A stretch of DNA of 56,220 nucleotides, from the NCBI GenBank assembly GCA_032718475.1, contig JAUCBJ010003545.1:1-56220 (forward strand), written 5' to 3'. Source of the stretch: Nemertoderma westbladi. Lineage: Eukaryota > Xenacoelomorpha > Nemertodermatida > Nemertodermatidae. This document shows, one piece after another, positions 30,895 through 41,881 of this stretch. Position 1 is the first letter of the stretch, and the number at the start of each line of letters is the position of its first letter. A program made the position numbers and the translations under genes. The notes beneath the pieces were generated by a model. It had not been told where the DNA came from, did not search any database, and saw only the letters and a list, made by a program, of their open reading frames with translations.

Positions 30895-31240
30895 ACAACA
30901 AGCGAGATGAGCTGAGGAGCCGCTGGGCTCCCTCTAGTGATTCTGAGAGTACTCCTAAGTCACCAGCAAATTCTAGATCAGTTATAGGTACTTGGCAAGT
31001 TTTAACATAGGCCAATAAAGTTACATACTACTACTAGGATCGGCATGCTGCATTGCAGCTGCATTTTTAAGAATACTGTGCCGGCTTGCCGAAAAAATTG
31101 CACCGCCACAACTCCCTATAACCCATGGCATTTGCTAGATTATCCGTATCTTCAAGGCCAGTGTCCTTTAAGATGCGTCTCAAGAAAGACATGGGCTGTC
31201 AACCATGCTTATTCACTCCATGAGGCTGCCAAAGCACATT
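30895..31240 (-). pseudogene. Rearranged LINE fragments
   Basis: Minus-strand translation gives TDLEFAGDLGVLSESLEGA (30903-30983), the RT FADD region of the LINE at 39.4-41.1 kb with DD changed to GD. 31030-31240 is the reverse complement of the 3' end of the same LINE family (40925-41115). Read on the minus strand, the 3'-end piece precedes the RT piece, so the two are not collinear with the full element. Confidence 0.75.
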
Positions 31241-32983
31241 TTCCAAGTTACATACAGTAGGTAATGTGACTACAGTAAATAAACTACTTAGCCACATGTT
31301 GATGTAACTAGAAATATAAAGTCACAGCTAATACTAACTTAAGTAAGGCTAAATTCTAATGTATGAATACCAGTTTAGCAACAACTAGTACTAAATACGC
31401 TACTAATAAGTAGCACCAACTTCTATGAATACCGAATTATGCACTTACTAACTGGCTGTGACTATAGGACTAAGTTCTTAGTTAGTCGTATTTATGAATA
31501 GAATAGCGCCCCTGATGTCTGTCTACGATGTTTGTTAGTGTTATTAAAATTAATTATTTCTTAGTCAGTTATGTAGGCCTAACTATTTATAGTGCTATGA
31601 TTTGAGCATGAAATAGCTATAAAGCTTACATGCAGTAGGCCTATTTGTCAGGGAATTGACATTTCAAACTTTGGGATTCTCATCCAATCAGAGCTCCCAT
31701 TTTCCATTAACCTAACAATCTCAATCTCAGCTGTATTGTGTTTGTGTTGGCTGGTTGGGATGCCTGGCCTGCTGCCTGCCTTTCACTGTTTACAGTTAGT
31801 ATCTGAGTATTCAGTAGGCCTATTACAGCATTTTAGCTGATCTTTCATAGCAGCAGCATACTGCATACAGGAATCTTGTAATCTGTCATACCAGGAGGAC
31901 TAGTCACCACACCAGAGCCAGTTTCTATATTTAGATCCATATATCCTGTATCACCTATCCATAGGTTTTGTAGTTTTGATTCCACAATCCTGCAATCCTT
32001 TCCACTTTCAGCCTTTACTGCTTTAGCTGTGGAGTCCAGGCTGCCAGGAGTCAGACAATCAGAAAGGGCAGTTCTACAGTTGCAGATCAATACAGCAGTA
32101 CAGCAATACACAATCTGACAATCGCGACCAGCCGACATCAGGACAATACAGCAATAGACTAATACAGTAATAGCAGAATTCAGGAAATACTGGCAGACTG
32201 GAATGGTTGGAAAACTTGGAAACACATTCTGCTGAAAATGATCAGTTAGGCTACCCATTCCATTAGGCCAGTACACAGTCAGACAGTACTGCAGTAGGCT
32301 AGGCCTACCAGTTGCAGTTGGCTTGGCGGCTGACTGGACTGCCTGATTCCTTTCTGAGCTAGGTCTAAACTCTGCTGCTCTGGTATCAGGGTATGGCTGT
32401 GTGGTGCATGGTAACATCTGTGATCTGACAGTCAGACAGTCTGAACATGGTCTGATGGTGGTCCTGGTCCTGTCAGCCTGTCTGTAGGCCTAGTCTGCTA
32501 CCAGGCTACAGCTGTACAGCTACAGCCTACCTACTGACCTACCGGCAGACCGGTACAGATTCTGCGATAGAATTGTTTTATTGACATCAACTGTCAACTG
32601 ATCAAGGTCAATAAAAGCAGCTATAATCTGACGGTCTGATAATAGCATCTACCACCAGACCACTGTACTGTAGCTGTGTAGTCGTAGTGTAGCACCTGTC
32701 CAATGCTGTCAGCCTGTGAGCAAAGACAGCTCGACAGCTGGACAGAACAGCAGAAAGATACGCTAGTCAATCAAACGAGTAAAACGTGCTGACTCCTGAC
32801 AGCCTGACCTGACAGCATAACTGGAAGTCCCACAATCCTGCAATCTACTACTGTACTAATCTATGTGACAGTACAGCATTACAGCAGTACTGCAGTAGGC
32901 CTAGGCAGGTAGGCAGTAGGTGAATTATAATTCTGGAATCAGGGAATAGGCCTATTGGAATAGCAAATTCAGAAATTGCCATT
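31241..32983. other. Region upstream of the calpain gene, no gene recognised
   Basis: Rich in CAG, ACAGTA and TAGGCCTA motifs. A 190-codon minus-strand frame (31845-32417) has no recognisable domains and overlaps simple-sequence-like CAGTACAGCA stretches, so it was not called. This should contain the calpain promoter or further upstream exons. Confidence 0.4.
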
Positions 32984-33133
32984 ATGAATGACATAAAGAA
33001 GCAAAATTATAAGGCCATATTGAATTCCTGTATATCCAAAGGAATCTTTTTTACTGACCCAATATTCCCACCGATAAATGGATCGATAATGAAGAAGAAA
33101 CCGACAGTAAAGATAGAATGGAAGCGACCTTCG
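32984..33133 (+). CDS. Calpain exon 1
   Basis: ATG at 32984; peptide MNDIKKQNYKAIL, then GIFFTDPIFPPINGS and VKIEWKRPS. The F-x-DP-x-FP and WKRP motifs mark the start of the calpain protease core. Donor TCG|GTAGGT at 33134, phase 0. An upstream in-frame TGA at 32921 supports this ATG, although an acceptor-like TTCAG at 32968-32972 leaves room for an earlier exon. Confidence 0.8.
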
Positions 33134-33290
33134 GTAGGTCTGTAGGTGTAAGCAATGTTTGAACTACCGGTATTGCAGTATTGGTCTTTTAAAATCAGAT
33201 TTCTGCATATTTTTGCGACATGACAACATTAAAACCACCGGGCGCTTACGGAATGAAGCAAATTAATTTAATTAATTACTACATGTCTAG

Positions 33291-33487
33291 GAATTGGTTA
33301 GGAAACCGGAGTTTATCTCTGATGGTATTTCCCGCTTCGACTGCGATCAAGGCGAGTTAGGCGACTGCTGGCTAATAGCCGCTGTCGCCACTCTCTGTCT
33401 GCACAAACCGCTCCTAGAGAAGGTAGTGCCACCGGGTCAATCATTCACACAAAACTACGCCGGTGTGTTTCACTTCAAACTGTGGCG
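33291..33487 (+). CDS. Calpain exon 2 (catalytic Cys)
   Basis: Acceptor ACATGTCTAG at 33290. Encodes ELVRKPEFISDGISRFD, then QGELGDCWLIAAVATL with the active-site Cys and oxyanion Gln, and YAGVFHFKLWR. Donor CG|GTTAGT at 33488, phase 2; the split Arg codon is completed by exon 3. Confidence 0.93.
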
Positions 33488-34850
33488 GTTAGTGGAGTCT
33501 ATTATTTGTTATATTGTGCTGTTTACTGCGTATGTTCAGATGTTTACCGGTATACACGCACACACACTGTCGGTAGACGGTAGCTGTACGTACCGGTCAG
33601 CCGGTCGGTATCTTCATTAAAATATTATTTTAGAAATTCATATCATATTGGGACATTATACATTGTCTGGAAGAATAAAACTAACATATGCCAATTTTTA
33701 GTCAAAAATATTGATATCTAGGGGAGGGGTTGCTGTTGCTCAAACTGCTTTTGCAGTTTTGTAGCCTATTTTCGATACTGGCGATATTTAACGATGGAGA
33801 GGGTACATGATGATGCACACCCCAACCTTACGAATCGTTACGATACGATAAGATACAAGAACGATACAATAAGAATGAACTGATGAAACCCAGCCTTTAT
33901 GGACTACAGAAAAACTACAGTAAAAGTAGATGTTACATTGTGTTGCGCCAACTCAACTGAAACGCAACATTTTCTTTAGTTTGTTATGTTTGTTGTTTCT
34001 GAACTTAATAAATAATTACCCGGTAATATAATTATAATTAAATACATTTTAAATACTCATTAAAAAATTAATTTATAACTTTATTAATTAAACTTTAAGC
34101 GTGTGATATAGAAATTCAGGGCTAACATGGAGATAACAATTTTTTATAATTATATCAATAAGTCGTCCTGGCAGCCTGGCACCTGGGGTAAATGTCTCCC
34201 AGAGGCTACGTAACCTTGTTTTTATACTCGAGTCAATAGCAGGCTGAAGTAACTAAACTCAAGTTAGTGCCAAAAATTGTTAAGTATCGTAGTTTAATGC
34301 TTAGAAAAGAGTAGCCAACGGCGGAATGGCTAGTTAATTAATTATTAATCATCTTTTTCTTATATTATTTACTTCAGTTGACAACTTTTTACAAATTAAT
34401 TTTGTAGATTTACTTAATGAATTTGCAAAATACACTTCGCATATTTTTTCACGATTTTATTTTATTATTTAAACAATATAACCTCTTTGCTTATCTGAAT
34501 ATATTTTTTAATTATTGCGGGGCGCCGCTATTATTTATTTAGGTATATATACGGTAAGTTTATTAGTTTGGTTGGGGAGGTCCGAGCTCAGTGGGTTACC
34601 GTACAGACAATTTTCTGAGAAGAATTGGTTTAAAGCCCCAAAACTTTCAGTTTGCTGATAACCGCAATCTGCTACACCCAAGGCAACCACTGGGGAATTT
34701 GACTTCCTTTTCTATAATCCGTTAAATTAATGTTAATGCATGAAAAAGTAGTATTGCAAGGAACCACGTTTTCTCATTCAACTATTATCAATGAGTATAT
34801 TGAGTTTTGTAGGAGTGCACATTACTGCACATAACTGAATACCGGATATA
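33488..34850. other. Calpain intron 2, left part
   Basis: Intronic, AT-rich, with no further genes or clear repeats beyond A/T runs. It ends at the pogo-like element. Confidence 0.6.
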
Positions 34851-35711
34851 GTCAACTGCTCTAAAAAAAAAAAGGCAAAAATTGGGCTAAAAAAAAAAGG
34901 AGGCTGAAATCAACTTCATAAGTACAAATTTTATTTTTTTTTAATTGCATATTAGAATTAAGCATTAAGGCCAAAATTCATGAAAAAATCGGATGCTGGG
35001 GTCCAAGCAATAAATTTTTATGATGATTAGAGTGAATTGCACTAAAAATCCTATGAAATTCTAAGCAATCGCAAGTTTGTGCTAAGGGCCTTATTTTTTT
35101 ATCTATTCCCTGTTTGGGTTATTGTATGTTCCAAATGAGCAGTAGACATGTTATGAATCGGTAATTAACATGATGTGTCAATTCCAAAATTTTCTGGCAA
35201 TTCCCCAGCCTTTTTTTTTTTAGAGCAGTTTTTTTTAGCTAAATTTCTATAAAAAAAAAGTTTCGTGTTTACTTTTTTTTCCAAAACTTTCAAATTTTAC
35301 AGTAGATATGGTACAGTTATAACCTTACAGTGGAAGGCCTATTTTTAGACAGAGACAGGCACTCAGTCAGTCATTCTGTACTGGTAGTTGGGTATGTGTT
35401 GCGCTGAGCATTCAGCTTTTCCACTTTCTAGGAACTGTTTGTCACAGGCCTACTGCATGAAGTGCAGACTGTATCATACTGTCTACATACGGACATAGGC
35501 TATAGGAGGCATGGTCACTATTCTAAAATAATGTACCCGGTATTTGGGTGCGTTATTCTAATATAACGTACCTGGTATTCGGGTACGTTTTAACCAGGGT
35601 TTTCACTTATTGCAATTTTTTACAGTACCGGTATATAAGCGATATTTACATAGATCGCCCTAGAATTGAGAATTAATTAGGCATTACTGGTTGGTTGTAT
35701 TGAGTTGGAAC

Positions 35712-37124
35712 ATGCCATCAGGAGGAAGAGTAGGTAAAGCGAAAGCACAAAAGGTGCGAAAGAGCAATGCTGAAAAACGCCATGGGATAAGTTTAGATGC
35801 TGCAATCAAGGCTAGACAGGAAGGAATGTCTTTTCCACAAATACAGACTAAATTCGGAATTTCGTCAACAACTATTACCAAACATCTTAAACTTAGAGAA
35901 GGTGTAGCTGAATGGCAGGGTTCAGGTCGGAAGCCATACTTGACAAAAGTGGACCCTACTTTGGAAAGTACCTTAGCGAGTCTACTTGAGTTAATGGAAC
36001 GTTCCGGCTTTGGATTACTTCGTGAAGAGATACCAAAGATAATAAGGGAATATCTCAATAAGAATGATATATCTGTAAACTTCTTTAAAGGTAACATGCC
36101 TGGTGATGCATGGGTTACTAACTTTATGGGTCGACATGACCTATCACTAAAGAAACCAGTCCCAATGCAGAAGGGAAGGAAAGAAGCAACAATGGATCCA
36201 TTTAAGGTAGAGAAGTTTTACGATCTCTTAACTGAGACTATTGACAAATTGGATCTAAGAGACAAACCAAGCCATATTCTCAACCTGGATGAGTCTGCAC
36301 TATGTGAAGATCCATCGAAACGTAAACTTGTAGGACGTAAAGGAAAGAAGGCATTCAGGGTGACACCTGGTGGTGGGAGACAGAACTATACAGTTCTGGC
36401 CTTTGCAAAGGCAGATGGCACCGCTATGGACCCACATGTGGTATTTGAAGGAGTTCGATTCCAATACCAATGGTTGGGCCATACAAGATCTATATGCCCA
36501 AATCTTAGCTATGATGTGACTAAGTCTGGGTGGATGAATTTACAAAGCTGGCATAAAGTAATTAAGGACAGGATAGTTGAGGGAATTAAGGAGCGGCCAT
36601 TATTATTGGTAGTGGATGGTGCCAAATGCCATTTGGGATTAGAAACTCTAGAGTTGTGTCGGGATAACAATATATCTGTTCTCAAGTTTCCATCACATGT
36701 AACTGATGTCTTGCAACCTCTTGATGTCTCTATGTTTCGTCCATTTAAAGCTAAGTATGAGACAATGTTGCAAACGAGGAATGCTGCAACTGGAGCCGGT
36801 TCTGTACCCAAGGCTGAGTTTCTTGAGATATTATCAACAGCTTGGAAGGAGTCAGTAACAAAGGAGATAGTCATCAAGGGGTTTCAAACAACAGGAATCT
36901 ATCCACCTGACAGTACTAAATATGATAAGAAGCGATTTACAGACCCTCAGAAGAATTCCAGGTTTGATCTTTGGGTTGCTGCCGTAAGCCTACTGATTCA
37001 AAGGGAGATCCAAAGCTTCCTGATGTCGAAGAGGAGGAGCAGGAGATTCATCATGAGGACCAGGCACCAGTGGTCCTTGAACAGCAAGCGGGGAGACTGG
37101 GAGGAAAACCCTCTGAACCCATAG
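35712..37124 (+). CDS. Pogo/Tigger-like DDE transposase
   Basis: ATG at 35712 opens MPSGGRVGKAKAQKVRK. An N-terminal helix-turn-helix region (AIKARQEGMSFPQIQTKFGI, then SSTTITKHL) is followed by a CENP-B-like second HTH segment (GFGLLREEIPKIIREYL, MPGDAWVTNFMGRH). The DDE_1 catalytic core shows D in ILNLDESAL, D in LLLVVDGAKCHLG and the third D in HVTDVLQPLDVSMFRPFK, as expected for pogo-type enzymes that cut and paste at TA. The frame continues about 60 residues past the conserved TTGIYPPD end into a basic tail before stopping, while a second frame takes over in the overlap. Confidence 0.85.
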   Translation: MPSGGRVGKAKAQKVRKSNAEKRHGISLDAAIKARQEGMSFPQIQTKFGISSTTITKHLKLREGVAEWQGSGRKPYLTKVDPTLESTLASLLELMERSGFGLLREEIPKIIREYLNKNDISVNFFKGNMPGDAWVTNFMGRHDLSLKKPVPMQKGRKEATMDPFKVEKFYDLLTETIDKLDLRDKPSHILNLDESALCEDPSKRKLVGRKGKKAFRVTPGGGRQNYTVLAFAKADGTAMDPHVVFEGVRFQYQWLGHTRSICPNLSYDVTKSGWMNLQSWHKVIKDRIVEGIKERPLLLVVDGAKCHLGLETLELCRDNNISVLKFPSHVTDVLQPLDVSMFRPFKAKYETMLQTRNAATGAGSVPKAEFLEILSTAWKESVTKEIVIKGFQTTGIYPPDSTKYDKKRFTDPQKNSRFDLWVAAVSLLIQREIQSFLMSKRRSRRFIMRTRHQWSLNSKRGDWEENPLNP

Positions 37125-38200
37125 CTGAAGACTTACCTTTGGCTAATTTGACACTCAGCAGTGTAACAGACTCTGATGGGTCTGTGTCAAGTGACATAGT
37201 GACACCTAGATCATCTATATCATCTGCTTCACGTTTATCTACTTCATCACAACGATCTTTGGATAACTTAATCATACCACCATGTCCTGTAGAGAGTTGT
37301 CCACCTGGTTATGGTTGGCAGAAACAGGTTGTTTGGGTACAGGTGCCAGTTGCGGGTCAATTGGAAGTGATCATTGCCAACCGGGGAAAGGAACACCGTA
37401 AACCGCGGAAGAAGACCACTGAACTTGGAAGTGGAATTGTTCCTGGTGCCCAGGTGCTAACCCATGATGTTGTTCTTAATGCCATTAGGGCGAAGGAAGA
37501 AGAGAATAAGCGTAAACAGGAAGAGAAGGAGAAACGTCGTCAAGTTCGTCTTGCAAAGAAGAAGGATAAAGAGAACCAGCCACAAAAAAAAGGAAACCGC
37601 AAACAAAAGACCAAGGAAACACCAGATACATCAGAGGAGGAAGAGTTATCTGAGAGCCCAGACGAATCGGGAGATGAATATAGTGGTGATGAGGATGGGT
37701 ATTCGAGAAGTGACGCTGATCCCACCCCAGTCGCATCACCAATGAAGAAGAAATCTCGCCAATCTGTTAGAAGCAAACCGAGTCAGCAATCTAGATCATT
37801 GTTGTTTGAATTGAATGCTGTTCCGAGAGAGGACCCTGATAGTATTCAGCAGATATTTGCTGTCTTCTTTGCAGATAATTATTATTGGGGACGGCTCATT
37901 TCTCGTGATAAAGGTGTTGATGATAAACCTGGTGGCTGGGTATTTGATTATCTTACTCGAAACACGCGTCTAAACCTTCGAACCACAGACACTCTGTGGT
38001 CATGGCCTGCTGACATTAACCCTAATGGTCGGCGAGATATCAGCAGCATTGATTACGATGATTACCGACGTATATTCTTTGGTCCTGCTTCACCCAGGCT
38101 GGCTCAAGGAACGCGAGTACTTGCATTCATCTTTGATGAAGACGAATTGGCACTAATCCGATATAATAAACTCAAGGAAAATATGGACATTATATTATAG
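36971..38200 (+). CDS. C-terminal extension frame of the pogo-like element
   Basis: Open frame overlapping the end of the transposase by ~150 bases in the -1 frame; its first ATG is internal, so 36971 only marks where the frame becomes usable. It encodes an acidic linker (VEEEEQEIHHEDQAP), a Ser-rich stretch, a Lys/Glu-rich coiled coil (RAKEEENKRKQEEKEKRRQ), an acidic disordered region and a globular aromatic tail, FAVFFADNYYWGRLIS, GGWVFDYLTRN and TLWSWPADINPNG. No named domain was recognised. It is most likely the natural C-terminus of the transposase displaced by a one-base indel between 36966 and 37124; a separate protein is the alternative. Confidence 0.6.
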   Translation: MGCCRKPTDSKGDPKLPDVEEEEQEIHHEDQAPVVLEQQAGRLGGKPSEPIAEDLPLANLTLSSVTDSDGSVSSDIVTPRSSISSASRLSTSSQRSLDNLIIPPCPVESCPPGYGWQKQVVWVQVPVAGQLEVIIANRGKEHRKPRKKTTELGSGIVPGAQVLTHDVVLNAIRAKEEENKRKQEEKEKRRQVRLAKKKDKENQPQKKGNRKQKTKETPDTSEEEELSESPDESGDEYSGDEDGYSRSDADPTPVASPMKKKSRQSVRSKPSQQSRSLLFELNAVPREDPDSIQQIFAVFFADNYYWGRLISRDKGVDDKPGGWVFDYLTRNTRLNLRTTDTLWSWPADINPNGRRDISSIDYDDYRRIFFGPASPRLAQGTRVLAFIFDEDELALIRYNKLKENMDIIL

Positions 38201-38905
38201 ACAATAGTACGAAAACAATAGTACTTTAGTTAAATAAAGTTAGCTAAATGATATATTTACATTACATTTATGCATTGATACAACTATGGTATGACCATCC
38301 TAATGACTGAATGAACATATATGACATTAAATATGCATATATAGTGTTTAATTACAAATATGAATAACAAGTTAGACCTTTTTTTTTTTAAGCGTCAACT
38401 TTTTTTTTTTAGAATTTTCACTCTATAAAAAAAAAGGCAAATTTTTGTCATTTTCTCAGCCATGCCAAAAGGAAAATTGAAATCATTTAGGTGCAAGATA
38501 TCATGTGGCCCCTTACACCTTTTAAGCATAAAGAAGAAGAAAACTGTTTGTGCAGGTTGGCTACATTGCCTTATAATGAAAACCTTTTTTTTTTTAGAGC
38601 AGTTGACTATACACAGTAATAATAACCTTTTAGCGGCCCTGCGGGTACCAAATGGACTGTTATCAACCACAATAGTAATTTATAGTTAATGGTCAATTTA
38701 AATTACATCAAATTTATTATCAGTCAAAACATATGTTCAACATTGAGTTATGGAACTTTATATACCGTCGGTACTGTAGCGCGTATCGTACCGGTGTAAC
38801 ACTGGTACAACACGAGCTACAAAGCTGTAATACAATACGAATACACCCATTACTTTAGTATAAACTTAGTTTGAATAGTTTATTCTTCCCAAATGTTTCC
38901 CACAG

Positions 38906-39031
38906 GTTTGGCGAATGGGTTGACGTAGTTGTAGACGACCTATTGCCAACCTCTAACGGCCGACTGCTGTATATGCACTCCGTATCTGGGTCGGAATTCT
39001 GGTCTGCCCTCCTCGAGAAAGCCTACGCCAA
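38906..39031 (+). CDS. Calpain exon 3
   Basis: Acceptor TTTCCCACAG at 38905. Encodes (R)[35 protein letters not shown] and AK, the calpain stretch between the catalytic Cys and the Ca2+-binding loop. Donor AA|GTTAGT at 39032, phase 2. Position and phase match exons 2 and 4. Confidence 0.93.
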
Positions 39032-39391
39032 GTTAGTTAAAACGAGAAATTTGTACTTTTTGGTTTTACAATCATATTTAAAAAATACGATGAAACACAC
39101 TGAACACTTTTATTAAGTGTTAAATTCTGTTCGGATATATTAAACTACAGACGGGAGTTATGGACAGATAAAAAGCTTCATCTAATAAAGTTGCCTCTAT
39201 TATGTATTGCAACTTATACCTACTGATGTTTAAATGCGCTGTTTAGTTATCAGACACCAGACAAGTGATTTCACTATTCATTCTGTCTGCCTGCGACCAT
39301 CTCTATTGCATTGTACAACTCCTAGACAATTCCAAGAGTTATATTGAGTGGATAAAGTTCGTTTCGGAGCTTCTCGCCCAATAAACCTATT

Positions 39392-41163
39392 ATAATCTCT
39401 ATACTGCGATGCATCTTATGTCGCTCTTTTCGCCGATCGCCTCAATGGTTGGAAAGCCCACTTTGAAAAGCTCCTCAATAATGACAGGGTATTGCCTGAT
39501 AACTTTATAGAAGTAAAGGTGTCTGAGTCTGTACTCCCAGATATTCCCATTGGCGATATCTCCTTTGCAGAAGTGAAGGCTGCTGCAAAGAGCATTAAGA
39601 CCAATCGTGCCAGTGGAGTAGATGGTGTTCCCCCTGAGGTCTTTAAAATACCTGAGTGTTTAAAGCTCATCTATCCCATCATAGTAGACATGTACCGTAC
39701 AACAAGAGTCCCACAAGAAATGAAAACAAATAAGTTGGTGCCAGTTCCCAAGAAGGGCAACCTAACACTCTATGGTTCTTTTCGGGGAATCTCATTGATC
39801 TCGATTGCTGCAAAGCTATACAATAGAATTCTAGTAAATCGCATCAGGGATCCCATTGAGAGACTGCTCCGTGGAAATTAGAATGGGTTCCGTAAAGGTC
39901 GTGGAACCATGGAGCCCATTTTGGCACTTAGAAGGATAATTGAAGAATTATCAAAAAAGAAAGACAGGCATCTGGCTGTTATCTTTGTTGACTTCTTCAA
40001 GGCCTTTGATTCAGTCTCTCGCTCACGTATGTTCAGCATACTTTCATTATATGGGATTCCTGATGAAATTATTGCAGCAATCAGATCAGTATACCATGGT
40101 TCGACAACATTTGTGTCTACTGTTGACGGTGACACAGAACCATTCGAAGTGTTATGGGGCGTCCTCCAAGGAGACATACTTGCACCATTCTTGTTCATAA
40201 TTGTGGTTGACTATGTTCTACGCATGTCCTTAGATCATCATAATGATGATGGGGTGATGATAACTCCACCTACTGGCTCCAGAAGTCGAGGAAATCCTGC
40301 CAAGTACCTAACTGATCTAGACTTTGCTGACGACTTAGGAGTACTCTCAGAATCACTAGAGGGAGCCCGACGACTCCTCATTAGAACATGCTGCTTCTAG
40401 TGTTGGTCTTTTTATTAACTCCAGAAAGACCAAAATTTTTACAGTTAACTTTGAAAGTCCTCAGCAAGTCTCTGATCGGATGAGCATAAGCTCAAAGCAT
40501 AAGCATAAAGCTCTTCTGTTACCTGGGATCATGGATCCGGAAGTCAGGTGAGACCTTCGAATACGTAAGGGAAAGGCATGGGTAGCCTTGAATAGGCTTT
40601 CCAGGATTTGGAAGTCACCGAGAATTAATCGGAAACTTAAGGTCCGATTATTTAGAGCAGCAGTAGTTCCAGTACTCCTCTACGGGAGTCCATGCTGGGC
40701 TCTAACTGCTGAGGACACCAAATCTCTGGATGGCACATTCACAAGAATGCTACGCCGGGTTCATTGTGTCAAGTACAATGCACACATCTCCAACCAGACA
40801 CTATATAACATTGGAGGTGTCTCATTGGTTCCCCCAAGCTTGACACTAGAACAAAATCGCCTCCGCTTTGCAGGACATTGCTTTCGCCGTGAGGACCAGC
40901 CAGTACATAATCTTGTACTTTGGCAGACTCATGGAGCGAATAAGCATGGTGGACAGCCCATGACTTTCTTGAGACGCATCTTAAAGGACACTGGCCTTAA
41001 AGATGCGGATGATCTAGCAAATGTCATGGGTGATAGGGAGTTGTGGCGGTGCAGTTTTGTTGACAAGCCGGCACAGCATTCTTAAAAATGCAGCTGCAAT
41101 GCAGCATTCCAATCCTAGTAGTAGTATAGTAATCTCTTTACTGCGATGCATCTTATGTCGCTT
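39392..41163 (+). mobile_element. 5'-truncated non-LTR retrotransposon (LINE) in calpain intron 3
   Basis: A LINE fragment between two near-identical copies of TAATCTCT(A/T)TACTGCG followed by ATGCATCTTATGTCGCT (39392-39424 and 41130-41162), interpreted as a ~33-bp target duplication. The LINE 3' end carries a short TAG repeat (CCTAGTAGTAGTA at 41113). The 31-kb fragments share this same 3' end, which supports the boundary. Confidence 0.75.
39426..41085 (+). pseudogene. LINE reverse transcriptase, broken
   Basis: Reads FADRLNGWKAHFEKLLN, SGVDGVPPEVFKIPE, then a single in-frame TAG at 39879-39881. It continues with VIFVDFFKAFDSVSRSRMF, GVLQGDILAPFLFII and LDFADDLGVLSE (catalytic DD). A frameshift near 40380-40400 leads to GLFINSRKTKIFTVNF in another frame, followed by further disruption. 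The frame 40588-41085 resumes with RAAVVPVLLYGSPCWAL and RFAGHCFRREDQPVH, the usual post-RT region. The clade was not determined. At least one stop and two frameshifts make it inactive. Confidence 0.8.
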
Positions 41164-41397
41164 TTTTCATTTTATCTTCTATGTTAATTTGAGGGTTTCA
41201 TTTATCAGGTTTTAACATTCCCAACATTCCACACTTAATGATATGTTTATGATGTGTTTGGTTATATCGCCTAAGAGCGTTAAAGCAGTATGGATAATAA
41301 TATATTTTATTTCGTTATCCGTACAAATATAAACCTTTTCTTTAAATGAATGGAACATTAGTTTGGTTGTTGTTTATTATACAAACTCCTCCCTCAG

Positions 41398-41704
41398 ACT
41401 TAGTGGATCTTACGAAGCCCTTATTGGTGGATCGATGATGGATGCGTTGGAGGACATGACAGGCGGTGTTACCGAGAGCATCCCCCTTAACGAGGACCCC
41501 AAATGCCACCCCGACCAGGTATTCGCGTTGCTGCAGAAAGCTTTCCGACGCCTCAGTCTTGTCGGCACCTACATTATCCCGAGTTCCCAGCAGACCGGCA
41601 TCAATGAGGAACATTTAGACAACGGCCTCATTGCCGGACACGCTTACTCAATCACTGGTATATCCATGTTTGTTCCTCAGAAGTCGGAGAGGGAAGTTAA
41701 ACTC
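41398..41704 (+). CDS. Calpain exon 4 (catalytic His)
   Basis: Acceptor CTCCCTCAG at 41397. Encodes LSGSYEALIGGSMMDALEDM, TGGVTESIPL, QVFALLQKAFRR and GLIAGHAYSITGI with the catalytic His, ending EREVKL. Donor CTC|GTGAGT at 41705, phase 0. SYEALIGG and DxTGG are Ca2+-site and conserved-core motifs of the calpain protease. Confidence 0.93.
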
Positions 41705-41881
41705 GTGAGTTTAAGTACCGTATCTGTTTTAGGAATGCGATGCGAACGTAGGGAAATAGGGGGGAATTTACACAGGAAAATATCCTGAAATTTTTAGTTT
41801 TTTCTCTTTTTTTTTATTTTTGCAATTTTTCGAAGAAAAATGCAGAAATGTAAATCAAACATAGTAGAGTAATTTACAATT

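Larger units (their letters stand above)
34851..38607 (+). mobile_element. Pogo/Tigger-like DNA transposon, apparently full length
   Basis: Terminal inverted repeats GTCAACTGCTCT followed by an A-run (left, 34851) and the T-run with AGAGCAGTTGAC (right, ending 38607), flanked by TA on both sides (34849-34850 and 38608-38609). A-run/T-run motifs recur internally (about 34892, 35210, 38380 and 38400), perhaps subterminal binding sites. It encodes a DDE transposase and a downstream frame. It sits in calpain intron 2 in the sense orientation. Confidence 0.9.

Noticed and set aside
31845-32417. 190-codon minus-strand frame
   Set aside because: No domain, signal or similarity recognised; lies in CAG/CAGTA-rich sequence upstream of calpain. 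Chance frame is more likely.
36971-37124. Programmed -1 frameshift in the pogo-like element
   Set aside because: No X-XXY-YYZ heptamer in the correct frame was found in the overlap; a simple indel is more economical.
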